A stretch of DNA of 64,000 nucleotides from assembly GCA_963518955.1 (NCBI GenBank), contig CAUQKI010000010.1, positions 1 to 64,000 of the forward strand, read 5' to 3'. The position numbers and the translations under genes were made by a program. How positions within the stretch are numbered: the stretch's first letter is position 1; each line of letters opens with the position of its first letter. This DNA comes from JABCPE02 sp963518955 (GTDB lineage: Bacteria; Bacteroidota; Bacteroidia; Flavobacteriales; Weeksellaceae). The notes below the pieces were generated by a model. That model made no database searches. It saw nothing but the letters and a program-made list of their open reading frames with translations, and was not told where the DNA came from. Below, one piece after another: positions 1-7,369 of this stretch.

Positions 1-1
1 A

Positions 2-109
2 AAAAATGATTTTTACAAAAAAACCTACACTCAGCTTGTAAAACTATTAAAAAAACATATTTCAGGGGAAACTGTATTAAAGCCACAAGATTTATTGAAA
101 GACGCTTAG
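2..109 (+). CDS. 3' end of a truncated, unidentified gene
   Basis: An open frame runs in from the left edge and stops at TAG 107-109, giving 35 residues rich in Lys and Leu and ending in LLKDA. No start lies inside the window, so this would be the C-terminus of a gene that begins upstream. The fragment is too short to assign a family. It could also be a chance open frame, although the codons look ordinary for this genome. Confidence 0.4.
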   Translation, partial: KNDFYKKTYTQLVKLLKKHISGETVLKPQDLLKDA

Positions 110-520
110 TTAAAGTGGGTTGAGTTCATAAATCCAACATCTACTCAAGGCTACCTGAAACATTTGGTTGATTAACAATGATGAAATTTATTAGCATAAA
201 TATAGATTATTTTTAGATATTTTCCGTTATACTTTAAATAAAAATGAATGTATTTTATTGAATATTAAAAATTTATCTAAAATATGAGCGAAAAGAATAA
301 TGAAAAATAATCTTGAATTGTGTGACCAGTTTTATAATTTCATTAGGAAATAATTGTGTAGAAAATATTCTTCACAAATAGAAAAAATTACTATCTTCGT
401 AGTGGGATTTTTCATAAAGAATAAGCAAGGTCAAGCATGAGTTACTTCTTTTCATTTAGGTTGATTTACTTATGCAATTACCTTGCTTTTATTTTTTCAG
501 ATTAAAATAAATGTAAGAAA
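110..520. other. AT-rich gene-free stretch at left edge
   Basis: No convincing coding frame is seen here. The only structured element is the hairpin at 423-488 described separately. A degenerate -7-like TATCTTCG at 391-398 could start a transcript that reads through the hairpin into the 772-aa gene, but no matching -33 TTG was found at the proper distance. I see no transposase remnant or terminal inverted repeats. Confidence 0.5.
423..497 (+). promoter_or_regulatory. Leader hairpin with T-rich tail upstream of the 772-aa gene
   Basis: AAGCAAGGT at 423-431 is complementary to ACCTTGCTT at 480-488, with an inner GCAT/ATGC pairing possible. The 3' arm runs directly into TTTTATTTTTT. This is the form of an intrinsic terminator with a long loop. 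Because it lies just upstream of the ATG at 521 and downstream of a weak -7-like box, it may be a transcription attenuator or the 3' end of a small RNA. The function is inferred from structure only. Confidence 0.4.
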
Positions 521-2839
521 ATGGATGTTAATAACGCTCATATTATCAGTGAATTACAAAAAGTAGCGCTTCGCCAGAATGCTGTCTATATTCCTAATGC
601 AGACACCAGTTTTTCTAAACTGACAGGCGAAACACTTCGCCTTATTGATACGCTTCGTAAGCATGGATTTGTGGTCACAGAGCCATTATTACACGCCATA
701 AATCACACCACTTCTGCTTTTAAAGAAGGGATAAAATCTCATTTTGAGGAGATTTTAGGAACAAAACTAAACTGGACTCCTTTGGTGAAAAACTGGGAAA
801 TTCCTACAGGAGAGACCGTCTATGACCACTGGATAACGGCTTGGTTTAATGAAGAAATAGGCGAACTTCCTAATGGAGAAACCTTAAGACACTATTACGA
901 CCAAGTTTATTATGATTATGGGTATGCTGCTGTAAAACTGGACTGCGGACATATCATTCCCGATGGGACTTTTCCCATGAACCGCTATAACGGCTGTCCA
1001 TTCTGCGGAACGCCTTTTATTTTTGATAAATTAAAGCTTGAAAATCAAGGAAGTAAGCTCAAAGTCATTGACATTTGGACAGAAAAAGAAATGAAGGTTC
1101 TTTTGGAGAGTCTGCTCGCTTCTAAAGTTCCGCTAGATGCCACGCAGACAGATTCACTCAAATTGCTTTTAAAATATTATAAACCTGAAAATGAAGTAGT
1201 TGTGTGGATTAAAGAAACACTGATTCTTGTAGTGGATGAGCTTATTTCGCAGGGAAAAGAGCAGGATGCAGGCGGGTATTTCCGTAGTCCGACTGATATT
1301 TTACGATATTTATGGTACAAGAAAACAGGATTTTTACAAATCATCAAACCTAAAATAATCGTTAAAAACATAGAGCAAAATCATATGCATATCCAAAGAC
1401 AGGAGGATTTGAGTGTTTTTACTAAAATTATTGGAAAAGAACAGCTGAAACTGAAATATTCCCGTAAAGAAGCAAAAATGGTAGCTGTTTGGCTGAACCA
1501 ATTGTCTCTTTCGGTGGAAAAAATAGCCGAACATATGCACCCTAACCGCCAGATGTGGGTTCGTTTCATCCGTGCGCTTCGCTTGGCTGAATACAGCAAA
1601 AAGAAAGGCTTTGATAAGCTTAAAGCCATTCTTGATGTTTTTTATAATCAAACTTATGAAGTCTGGCAGGGAAAAGTAGATTATTTCCGTTCAAAAACCG
1701 ATGCAGAAAGGACTTTTGCGCTTTTACAGCAGAAACCGAGTTTGTTTGCGAGGTCATTGTTTTCCAATATGCTTTGGTTCGGCGCGGAAGAAACTTTACA
1801 GGCCTTTGAAAAGGTTTCCTCGGAAGTTCCTATGAAGTTTTTACTTACCCTAAATTCTTTTGTGGAAATTTATTTTGACAGGGAAGCGCAGCGCAGTGTA
1901 AAAACAGCAATGGGAACGAGAAAAAGCATTCCAGCGAATAAATTTTTGAGTTTGTATTCGGATAGTGAACTTTCTGGTTTTCAATCTTGTATAAAGGATT
2001 TTACTTTGAAAGAGATAGAGAGGAGATTTTCTCAGTCCAAAGCAGGATTTAAAAATATATATATTGACCCAAAACTCTACGAAATTCCGCTTCCCATAGG
2101 AGACAGAAGCCAAAATTTGCAGGATTTTAATCCAACTTTGATGGGAGAAACATTTCCATTGGAAGGCGATAAAATAAGGCTTTTTATGCAGTGGGGAAAA
2201 GATCTTCCAGCCCAGCATATGGATATGGATTTGTCATGCAGTATCATTTATCAGAATGAGCGAGAAGTGTGTAACTATTCTAATCTCAGTCTATTAGGCT
2301 GTAAACACAGTGGGGATATTCGCTCTATTCCTAATAAAATCGGAACGGCGGAATATATAGATTTGGATATCAGTACCTTACAAAAAGCAGGCGGGAAGTA
2401 TGTGGTGTTCACTTGTAATGCGTATAGTTTGGGAAGTATCACGCCTAATTTGGTGGTGGGCTGGATGGATTCAAAACATAAAATGAAAGTCTCTGAACGA
2501 AGCGGAGTTGCCTATGACCCATCGTGTGTGATTCACCAGATACGCATTTCTCAACCTTTGCAAAAAGGCCTGGTTTTCGGAGTTTTGGATGTATCGGAAC
2601 AGAAAATTATCTGGCTGGAACAGCCATTTGTAGGGCAGACGATATGGAGTCTTTGTTTCGAGGATGTAGAGACTTTACTCAAAAAACTTTCAGCAAAAAT
2701 TTCCGTAGGAGAAATATTAAAAATAAAAGCAAAAGCCCAGTCTTTGGAAGTAGTAGAAACTATGGAAGATGCTGATTTTGTGTATAATGTGGAGTGGGCG
2801 AGAAAGCCAGAGAATATAAATGGTCTGCTTTTAAATTAG
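521..2839 (+). CDS. RING-like zinc-knuckle protein with TerD-like C-terminal domain
   Basis: A 772-residue protein that appears cytoplasmic: no signal peptide or membrane segment is visible. Residues about 140-166 hold a compact Cys/His cluster (C142, H144, C159, C162; CGH then CPFCGTPF) typical of a RING or zinc-ribbon knuckle. The middle, about 170-540, looks helical and is not recognised. Residues about 555-690 have the beta-rich pattern of a TerD-type domain (DLSCSIIY, SGDIRS, EYIDLDISTL, GGKYVVF). This order resembles the MXAN_6230/SCO0854 RING-domain family, which comparative work ties to Ter-type stress systems; that assignment is from memory and not certain. No ter genes are nearby. 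The start is the first ATG after the leader hairpin. The function is unknown. Confidence 0.6.
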   Translation: MDVNNAHIISELQKVALRQNAVYIPNADTSFSKLTGETLRLIDTLRKHGFVVTEPLLHAINHTTSAFKEGIKSHFEEILGTKLNWTPLVKNWEIPTGETVYDHWITAWFNEEIGELPNGETLRHYYDQVYYDYGYAAVKLDCGHIIPDGTFPMNRYNGCPFCGTPFIFDKLKLENQGSKLKVIDIWTEKEMKVLLESLLASKVPLDATQTDSLKLLLKYYKPENEVVVWIKETLILVVDELISQGKEQDAGGYFRSPTDILRYLWYKKTGFLQIIKPKIIVKNIEQNHMHIQRQEDLSVFTKIIGKEQLKLKYSRKEAKMVAVWLNQLSLSVEKIAEHMHPNRQMWVRFIRALRLAEYSKKKGFDKLKAILDVFYNQTYEVWQGKVDYFRSKTDAERTFALLQQKPSLFARSLFSNMLWFGAEETLQAFEKVSSEVPMKFLLTLNSFVEIYFDREAQRSVKTAMGTRKSIPANKFLSLYSDSELSGFQSCIKDFTLKEIERRFSQSKAGFKNIYIDPKLYEIPLPIGDRSQNLQDFNPTLMGETFPLEGDKIRLFMQWGKDLPAQHMDMDLSCSIIYQNEREVCNYSNLSLLGCKHSGDIRSIPNKIGTAEYIDLDISTLQKAGGKYVVFTCNAYSLGSITPNLVVGWMDSKHKMKVSERSGVAYDPSCVIHQIRISQPLQKGLVFGVLDVSEQKIIWLEQPFVGQTIWSLCFEDVETLLKKLSAKISVGEILKIKAKAQSLEVVETMEDADFVYNVEWARKPENINGLLLN

Positions 2840-2892
2840 GCTAAAAACTCATGAAATCAAGGCTGTTTTATAAGTAAAGATATTTGGAGTAA

Positions 2893-3273
2893 ATGGATGA
2901 ATTTTTGAGAAAACTTTTTTTGAAATATCAGGATTTTCCTAGTTTTTTGGATTGTGCTCCCATTACTTCTGTCTATAATTTAGGCACGATGGGGGAAACG
3001 CTGTTAAACTTGGCGGTTAATTCTCAGTATAAGGAAGATGTTATTTTGCTGATAAAAAACGGAGCAAATGTAAATAAGCAGGGAGAACTGAATTTTACTC
3101 CTATTCAAAATGCCTGTATTCATGGGAATCTTGATATTATTGAAATTCTTTTAGAAAATGGCGCTGAAATAAGTATGAAAAATGACTTTGGGTATGATGC
3201 AAAACACTATGCCACAGAAGAATACCATGATAAGAATAAGTCCAAAGAGATAATCAGTTTGCTAAAAAGATGA
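2893..3273 (+). CDS. Small ankyrin-repeat protein
   Basis: A 126-residue protein with about two ankyrin repeats: GETLLNLAVNSQYKEDVILL / IKNGANVNKQGELNFTPIQN, followed by a CIHGNLDIIEILLENGAEIS unit. Ankyrin repeats mediate protein-protein contacts, so the partner rather than the protein determines function. There is no signal peptide. A GGAG lies a few bases before the ATG. The stop overlaps the start of the next gene (ATGA), which implies translational coupling. Similar single-domain ankyrin proteins often act as immunity or adaptor proteins, but no toxin is visible beside it. Confidence 0.75.
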   Translation: MDEFLRKLFLKYQDFPSFLDCAPITSVYNLGTMGETLLNLAVNSQYKEDVILLIKNGANVNKQGELNFTPIQNACIHGNLDIIEILLENGAEISMKNDFGYDAKHYATEEYHDKNKSKEIISLLKR

Positions 3274-3587
3274 AAAACAGCCATATAGAAGATTTAAGAA
3301 AGAAACTAAACGAACATAATTGGGAAGTTTCAGAGGAGCTGGAAGGAAACGAGCTGGATATATCGGGGTATTGGGTTATCAATCAGTTGTATGAGCCGAA
3401 TAAATCGGTTACTTTGGGTTTTGAAGGAATGGATGATTTGAAAGTTTTACCAATGGAAAAGAGTTATGCTTGTTTCTTATCCGAAAAGCCCTCTGTATCA
3501 CTGTATTTTTCTAAAAATAATCCTAAAATGTGGAAAAAGAATTTGGAGGAATTTGTTTTGAATTTAAATTCTGTTATTTTTGACTAA
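3270..3587 (+). CDS. Hypothetical protein coupled to ankyrin gene
   Basis: A 105-residue soluble protein of unknown family, charged at the N-terminus (MKNSHIEDLRKKLNEHNW) with Trp/Phe-rich strands after it. Its ATG overlaps the TGA of the ankyrin gene by 4 bases, so the two are very likely co-translated and may bind each other. No catalytic motif is recognised. It ends 9 bases before the asparaginase start. Confidence 0.6.
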   Translation: MKNSHIEDLRKKLNEHNWEVSEELEGNELDISGYWVINQLYEPNKSVTLGFEGMDDLKVLPMEKSYACFLSEKPSVSLYFSKNNPKMWKKNLEEFVLNLNSVIFD

Positions 3588-3596
3588 ATTTAGCCC

Positions 3597-4616
3597 ATGA
3601 AAAGAAAAGTTCTGATTATCTACACAGGCGGCACCATCGGGATGGAAAAAGACTACAACACGGGAAGTCTCAAGCCCTTTGATTTTGATTTGATTTTTGA
3701 CAAACTGCCTGAAATCAAACTGCTGGACTGTGATACTTACATTCATTCGTTTTCGCCGCCACTGGACAGCTCGGATATCGGCCCTGAAAAATGGAGAGCG
3801 ATAGCAGAAGTGATAGAGGCGAATTACGAAAAATATGATGGATTTCTTATTCTGCACGGCACGGATACGATGGCTTACACTTCTTCGGCGCTGAGTTTTA
3901 TGCTGAAAGGACTGCGCAAACCAGTAATTTTGACAGGTTCTCAGTTGCCAATAGGAGACCTGCGCACAGATGCTAAAGAAAACCTGCTGACAAGCCTTTA
4001 TTATGCAAGTTTGTATAAAGAAAATGAGGCGGTTATTCAGGAAGTGGCTTTGTATTTTGAGCATCAGCTCCTGCGCGGAAATAGAAGTATAAAATACAGT
4101 TCGGAAAACTTTGATGCCTTCCAAAGCCCTAATTATCCTATTTTGGGTAAATCAGGCGTATTTTTAAACATTAAAGAAAGTTATCTCTTCCGCCCTCAGC
4201 AGGATGAAAAGTTTTCTGTGGATTATCATCTGAGTACCAGTGTGCATTTGTGCAGGATTTTCCCAGGGATGAATTTGGAATATTTACTAAAAATAGATGC
4301 TGTAAAGGTTTTGATTATTCAAGTTTTCGGGTCGGGAACGATTTTCGGAGATGCCAAAACGCTGGAAATTTTGCAGAAAATACGCAGCAAGAATATAGAT
4401 ATCGTGGTCATAAGCCAATGTCCATCAGGCGGAGTGAGTTTAGGAAAGTATGAAAACAGCAATGTTTTTTCTAAAATCAATGCCATCAGTGGTGGAGATA
4501 TCACCATAGAAAGTGCTTTGACAAAGGCGATGCATCTGATAGACAATCCTAAATATGCAGGAAGTTTTTCCCAGCAGTTTTCTGAAAATTTGAGAGGGGA
4601 GATGTCTTGTAATTAA
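3597..4616 (+). CDS. ansA: Type I L-asparaginase
   Basis: A 339-residue cytoplasmic asparaginase that hydrolyses L-asparagine to aspartate and ammonia. The N-terminal nucleophile motif is TGGTIGME (Thr near residue 12), and the second active-site Thr-Asp pair is in LHGTDTMAYT (about residues 90-100). Length and absence of a signal peptide fit the bacterial type I class rather than the periplasmic type II. It follows the 105-aa gene by only 9 bases, so it may be transcribed with the accessory genes. Its 3' end contains the -33 element of the tRNA-Ser promoter. Confidence 0.92.
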   Translation: MKRKVLIIYTGGTIGMEKDYNTGSLKPFDFDLIFDKLPEIKLLDCDTYIHSFSPPLDSSDIGPEKWRAIAEVIEANYEKYDGFLILHGTDTMAYTSSALSFMLKGLRKPVILTGSQLPIGDLRTDAKENLLTSLYYASLYKENEAVIQEVALYFEHQLLRGNRSIKYSSENFDAFQSPNYPILGKSGVFLNIKESYLFRPQQDEKFSVDYHLSTSVHLCRIFPGMNLEYLLKIDAVKVLIIQVFGSGTIFGDAKTLEILQKIRSKNIDIVVISQCPSGGVSLGKYENSNVFSKINAISGGDITIESALTKAMHLIDNPKYAGSFSQQFSENLRGEMSCN

Positions 4617-4635
4617 AAATTATTTTATACATTTG
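4607..4635 (+). promoter_or_regulatory. Promoter of tRNA-Ser
   Basis: A TTG at 4607-4609, an 18-base spacer and TACATTTG at 4628-4635 match the Bacteroidota sigma-A pattern TTTG/TTG ... TAnnTTTG. The predicted start is a few bases before the mature tRNA at 4646. The -33 box lies inside the last codons of ansA. Confidence 0.65.
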
Positions 4636-4645
4636 CAAAATTAAT

Positions 4646-4732
4646 AGAAAGGTGCTCGAGTGGTTGAAGAGGCCACCCTGGAAAGGTGGTATACGGGTAA
4701 CCGTATCGAGGGTTCGAATCCCTTCCTTTCTG
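4646..4732 (+). tRNA. tRNA-Ser (GGA)
   Basis: An 87-nt cloverleaf with acceptor arms AGAAAGG (4646-4652) and CCTTTCT (4725-4731) and discriminator G. The anticodon stem CCACC/GGTGG encloses the loop CTGGAAA, giving anticodon GGA for UCC/UCU codons. A long paired variable arm, diagnostic of serine tRNA, is present around ATACGGGTAACCGTAT. The T arm is GAGGG-TTCGAAT-CCCTT. The 3' CCA is not encoded. Confidence 0.96.
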
Positions 4733-4735
4733 CAT

Positions 4736-4771
4736 AGGTAAGATATTAATTTATAATATCTTACCTTTTTT
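4736..4771 (+). terminator. Rho-independent terminator after tRNA-Ser
   Basis: A perfect stem, AGGTAAGATATTA against TAATATCTTACCT, with a 5-base loop and a following T tract, starting only four bases after the tRNA. Confidence 0.9.
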
Positions 4772-4920
4772 ATTGGGTGGTTTTTATTGTTTGTTTATCA
4801 TTAGAATACCATTTATAAAATAGGATAAAATAAGAAAAAAGTTCAAATGAAATTCAAATGAAAAATAGAAGAAAACCAACAAAGAATATTTATTTAATGA
4901 TGATTTGATTTTTTTTGTGA

Positions 4921-4928
4921 TATATTTG
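4921..4928 (+). promoter_or_regulatory. Candidate -7 box (TATATTTG) upstream of ubiE
   Basis: TATATTTG lies 30 bases before the ubiE ATG and matches the Bacteroidota -7 consensus. A TTTG at 4904-4907 is closer than the usual 17-23 base spacing, so the -33 element is uncertain. Confidence 0.45.
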
Positions 4929-4958
4929 CCGCCGAATATATTTTGAAAAGTATATTAA

Positions 4959-5696
4959 ATGTCTGAAAATCAATCGAACTTAGATACAAAAGTAAATAAT
5001 TCTACCTCAAATAAAACTTTGAGAGTGGAAAATATGTTCGATAGAATAGCTCCAAAATATGATTTCTTTAATCGCTTGTTTTCGCTGAGAATAGACCTTT
5101 TGTGGCGGAAAAACCTAGTGAACTGGATGCAGAGCAATGACCCAAAACAGATTCTGGATGTTGCCACAGGGACAGGCGAGCTGGCGATAGTGCTTTGGAA
5201 AAAATTCAGAGTGAAAATAACCGCTGTGGATTTGTCCCAAGAAATGCTCAATTTGGCTGATAAGAAAATCAAACAGCTGGGAGCTGAGCATGAGATAACA
5301 ATTCAGAAAGCAAATGCAGAAAATTTACCTTTTGAAAGTAATAAATTTGATGCTGTGAGCGTTGGATTTGGTGTAAGGAATTTTGAAAACTTAGAAAAAG
5401 GTCTAAGTGAGTTGAGGCGAGTGGTCAAGGAAAATGGGAATGTCTATATTTTAGAATTCTCAAAAATGGAGGGGGTCTTGTCGCCTTTATATAATTTTTA
5501 TTTTAGGAAAGTGCTTCCATTTTTAGCAAAGATGATTTCTGGTGAAAAGGAGGCATATACCTATTTGCCAGATTCTGTGCAGAATTTTCCTTGTGGAGAG
5601 AGAATGAAAAATATTTTATTAGATTTGGGGTTTTCAAAAGTGGAGTATAAAAAATTAAGTTTAGGAATTGTAACAATTTATAAAGCAAAAAAATAA
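4959..5696 (+). CDS. ubiE: Demethylmenaquinone methyltransferase
   Basis: A 245-residue class I SAM-dependent methyltransferase of the UbiE/MenG family. It catalyses the last step of menaquinone synthesis, C-methylation of the demethylated quinol. The SAM-binding motif I is LDVATGTGELAI (about residues 65-76), and the family signatures VENMFDRIAPKYDF near the N-terminus and GFGVRNFE mid-protein are both present. Flavobacteria use menaquinone as the respiratory quinone, so the menaquinone-specific reaction is expected. porT follows after one base, an adjacency common in flavobacteria. Confidence 0.93.
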   Translation: MSENQSNLDTKVNNSTSNKTLRVENMFDRIAPKYDFFNRLFSLRIDLLWRKNLVNWMQSNDPKQILDVATGTGELAIVLWKKFRVKITAVDLSQEMLNLADKKIKQLGAEHEITIQKANAENLPFESNKFDAVSVGFGVRNFENLEKGLSELRRVVKENGNVYILEFSKMEGVLSPLYNFYFRKVLPFLAKMISGEKEAYTYLPDSVQNFPCGERMKNILLDLGFSKVEYKKLSLGIVTIYKAKK

Positions 5697-5697
5697 G

Positions 5698-6438
5698 ATG
5701 AAAAAATTGTTTGGAGTATTATCATTGTTTGGACTTTTTTCAATGTCGGACGCGCAGTCGCTCTTTAATATCAGAGACAGACCAGACAGGCTAGAGTGGA
5801 TAGATGTGGATAAATACAGCTATGGTTTTTATCTGAATGCCAATAGTTTTGATTACAAAGTAAAGCTAGCGAATGGATTTTCAGAGCAAAACAGCCCTGT
5901 GATAGTGAGAAATTCTGTGGGATTTGGAGCTGGACTTATAGGAAGAATGAAACTAAATGATTATCTGGATATTAGGCTGGAACCAGGAATTCAGTTCGTG
6001 GAGAGGGAGCTTACTTTTAAAAATGCAGCAGTTTTAGCAGTGAACCCTGCTGATAGGGATTTATACACTTTGAGAAAGGTGAAATCTACCTATGTAGATG
6101 TTCCTGTGATGCTGGAACTTCATGGGAATAGATGGTTTAACTCTCGTCCTTACGCTGCAGGAGGAGTTAACTGGCTGATGAATTTACAGTCTAATGAAAA
6201 AAGTGTGAATGATAATCTACAAGGGACTTTTAGAACCAGAACGCATAATTTTGCTTGGTCTGCAGAGATAGGAATACAGTTTTATTTTTCTAAATTTAAA
6301 CTTACTCCAGCCATACGAGGGACATTCTTGATAAATAATGAACTGGTGCAGGACAATCCTACAACGCCTAACTATTGGGCAGGAACGATGTCTTCCTTAA
6401 AGACAAATGCACTGATGTTTGTCCTAAAATTTGAATAA
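5698..6438 (+). CDS. porT: PorT family protein, type IX secretion
   Basis: A 246-residue outer-membrane beta-barrel protein with a cleavable signal peptide (MKKLFGVLSLFGLFSMSDAQ). The sequence after it (SLFNIRDRPDRLEWIDVDKY, then FYLNANSFDYKVKL) is characteristic of PorT, which is required for type IX secretion and gliding-associated export in Bacteroidota. The body shows alternating amphipathic strands and ends in a typical C-terminal barrel strand (LMFVLKFE). It is translationally linked to ubiE. A hairpin terminator follows directly. No other por/gld genes are in the window. Confidence 0.88.
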   Translation: MKKLFGVLSLFGLFSMSDAQSLFNIRDRPDRLEWIDVDKYSYGFYLNANSFDYKVKLANGFSEQNSPVIVRNSVGFGAGLIGRMKLNDYLDIRLEPGIQFVERELTFKNAAVLAVNPADRDLYTLRKVKSTYVDVPVMLELHGNRWFNSRPYAAGGVNWLMNLQSNEKSVNDNLQGTFRTRTHNFAWSAEIGIQFYFSKFKLTPAIRGTFLINNELVQDNPTTPNYWAGTMSSLKTNALMFVLKFE

Positions 6439-6446
6439 AAAGAGAG

Positions 6447-6472
6447 CCATAGACGAAAGTTTATGGTTTTTT
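6447..6472 (+). terminator. Terminator after ubiE-porT
   Basis: CCATAGAC-GAAA-GTTTATGG hairpin with a GAAA tetraloop (one G-U pair) followed by TTTTTT. Confidence 0.85.
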
Positions 6473-6542
6473 ATTTAAAATTTAGTAAAAATCCAAAAAA
6501 AATTGTAATTTTGCGTATCAAGGTTAGAACAAACTTCTGGAG

Positions 6543-6845
6543 ATGTCAGTAGATTTAGATAAAAATTTTTCTGTATTAAGGGATAAAATTCTAAAAATCA
6601 ATAAGGATTATAAAGAATTATCAAGAGAATATGAGGATTTGCAGAAAAAGTATGATTTGCTGAAAGGGAAATATGAAGAGGAGCAGAGAGAAAATCAAGA
6701 ATTAAAGGAGGAACAAAAAAAGATAAAATTGATTTCAGCAATTTCTGGTAATCCAGACCATAATAGATTGATGAAAAATCATATCAATAGACTGATTAAG
6801 GAAATTGATGCATGTATAGCTTATCTTAGAAATACTGGAATGTAA
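6543..6845 (+). CDS. Small coiled-coil protein upstream of ZapA
   Basis: A 100-residue, highly charged protein in which residues about 8-65 form a continuous heptad-like coiled coil (DLQKKYDLLKGKYEEEQREN), followed by a conserved-looking tail NHINRLIKEIDACIAYL. It has no signal peptide. The stop overlaps the zapA start by one base (TAATG), so the two are co-translated. Position and form suggest a division-associated ZapB-like partner, but sequence identity to ZapB is not claimed. A -7-like TAATTTTG lies at 6506-6513. Confidence 0.75.
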   Translation: MSVDLDKNFSVLRDKILKINKDYKELSREYEDLQKKYDLLKGKYEEEQRENQELKEEQKKIKLISAISGNPDHNRLMKNHINRLIKEIDACIAYLRNTGM

Positions 6846-7144
6846 TGGCGCAGCAGGAAATAAGAATAAATATCGCAGGGCGATATTATGCAATGTATAT
6901 TACTCCAGAGCAGGAGGAAGTGGTGCGTAGGATAGGGAAAAATATAGAGATGACGATAAAGGAGATGGAGGATAACTATGCTACCAAAGACAAACAGGAT
7001 GCTCTTGCAATGACTGCTCTTAGGCTTATGATAAGTGCAGAGTTTAATTTACAGAAAAAAGATAGAGAGCTGAAAGAAGCTGATGAAAAGCTGAAAGAAG
7101 TAATAAATTTTTTGGAGGAACTGGAAGAGGATAACAAAGAATAA
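6845..7144 (+). CDS. zapA: Cell division protein ZapA
   Basis: A 99-residue ZapA: an N-terminal small beta-alpha domain (EIRINIAGRYYAMYITPEQE) followed by a long C-terminal helix for dimerisation (FNLQKKDRELKEADEKLKEV). ZapA binds and bundles FtsZ at the division ring. It is coupled to the upstream coiled-coil gene. A probable 6S RNA gene follows directly, the same zapA-6S order seen in enterobacteria. Confidence 0.88.
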   Translation: MAQQEIRINIAGRYYAMYITPEQEEVVRRIGKNIEMTIKEMEDNYATKDKQDALAMTALRLMISAEFNLQKKDRELKEADEKLKEVINFLEELEEDNKE

Positions 7145-7153
7145 TAAATGAAG

Positions 7154-7327
7154 CCTGCAATAATTCTAACTTTATTTAGGTAAACTCAACGCTAAACAAT
7201 TACCGAGTAAAGGTCTGCTCAATGGCGTGCCGTCATCTTGTCGGATTACAGAGAGTAGAAATAAGCTCAAATCGTGTTGATAGGGAGTTTACTCTAACAT
7301 CACAAATGGATTATTGTGGGTTTTTTG
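7154..7327 (+). ncRNA. ssrS: Probable 6S RNA (6S-Flavo type)
   Basis: The region between zapA and rny is non-coding and folds as a long interrupted rod. The ends pair: 7154-7166 (CCTGCAATAATTC) with 7308-7320 (GGATTATTGTGGG), followed by TTTTTTG. A perfect inner helix joins GTAAACTC (7180-7187) to GAGTTTAC (7285-7292), extended by CAACGC/GTGTTG with a G-U pair. The rod form with an open centre, the size of about 170 nt and the place after zapA all fit 6S RNA, which binds and inhibits the housekeeping RNA polymerase. The family call is inference from structure and context. Confidence 0.75.
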
Positions 7328-7369
7328 TAAAAATATTGGAAAGAAAAATAATAAAATAGTTAATAGATA

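Noticed and set aside
110..420. Insertion-sequence remnant at the left edge
   Set aside because: No transposase-like translation or terminal inverted repeats could be found.
7154..7327. tmRNA (ssrA) as the identity of the RNA between zapA and rny
   Set aside because: No tag reading frame ending in ALAA and no tRNA-like ends; the rod-like pairing fits 6S RNA better.
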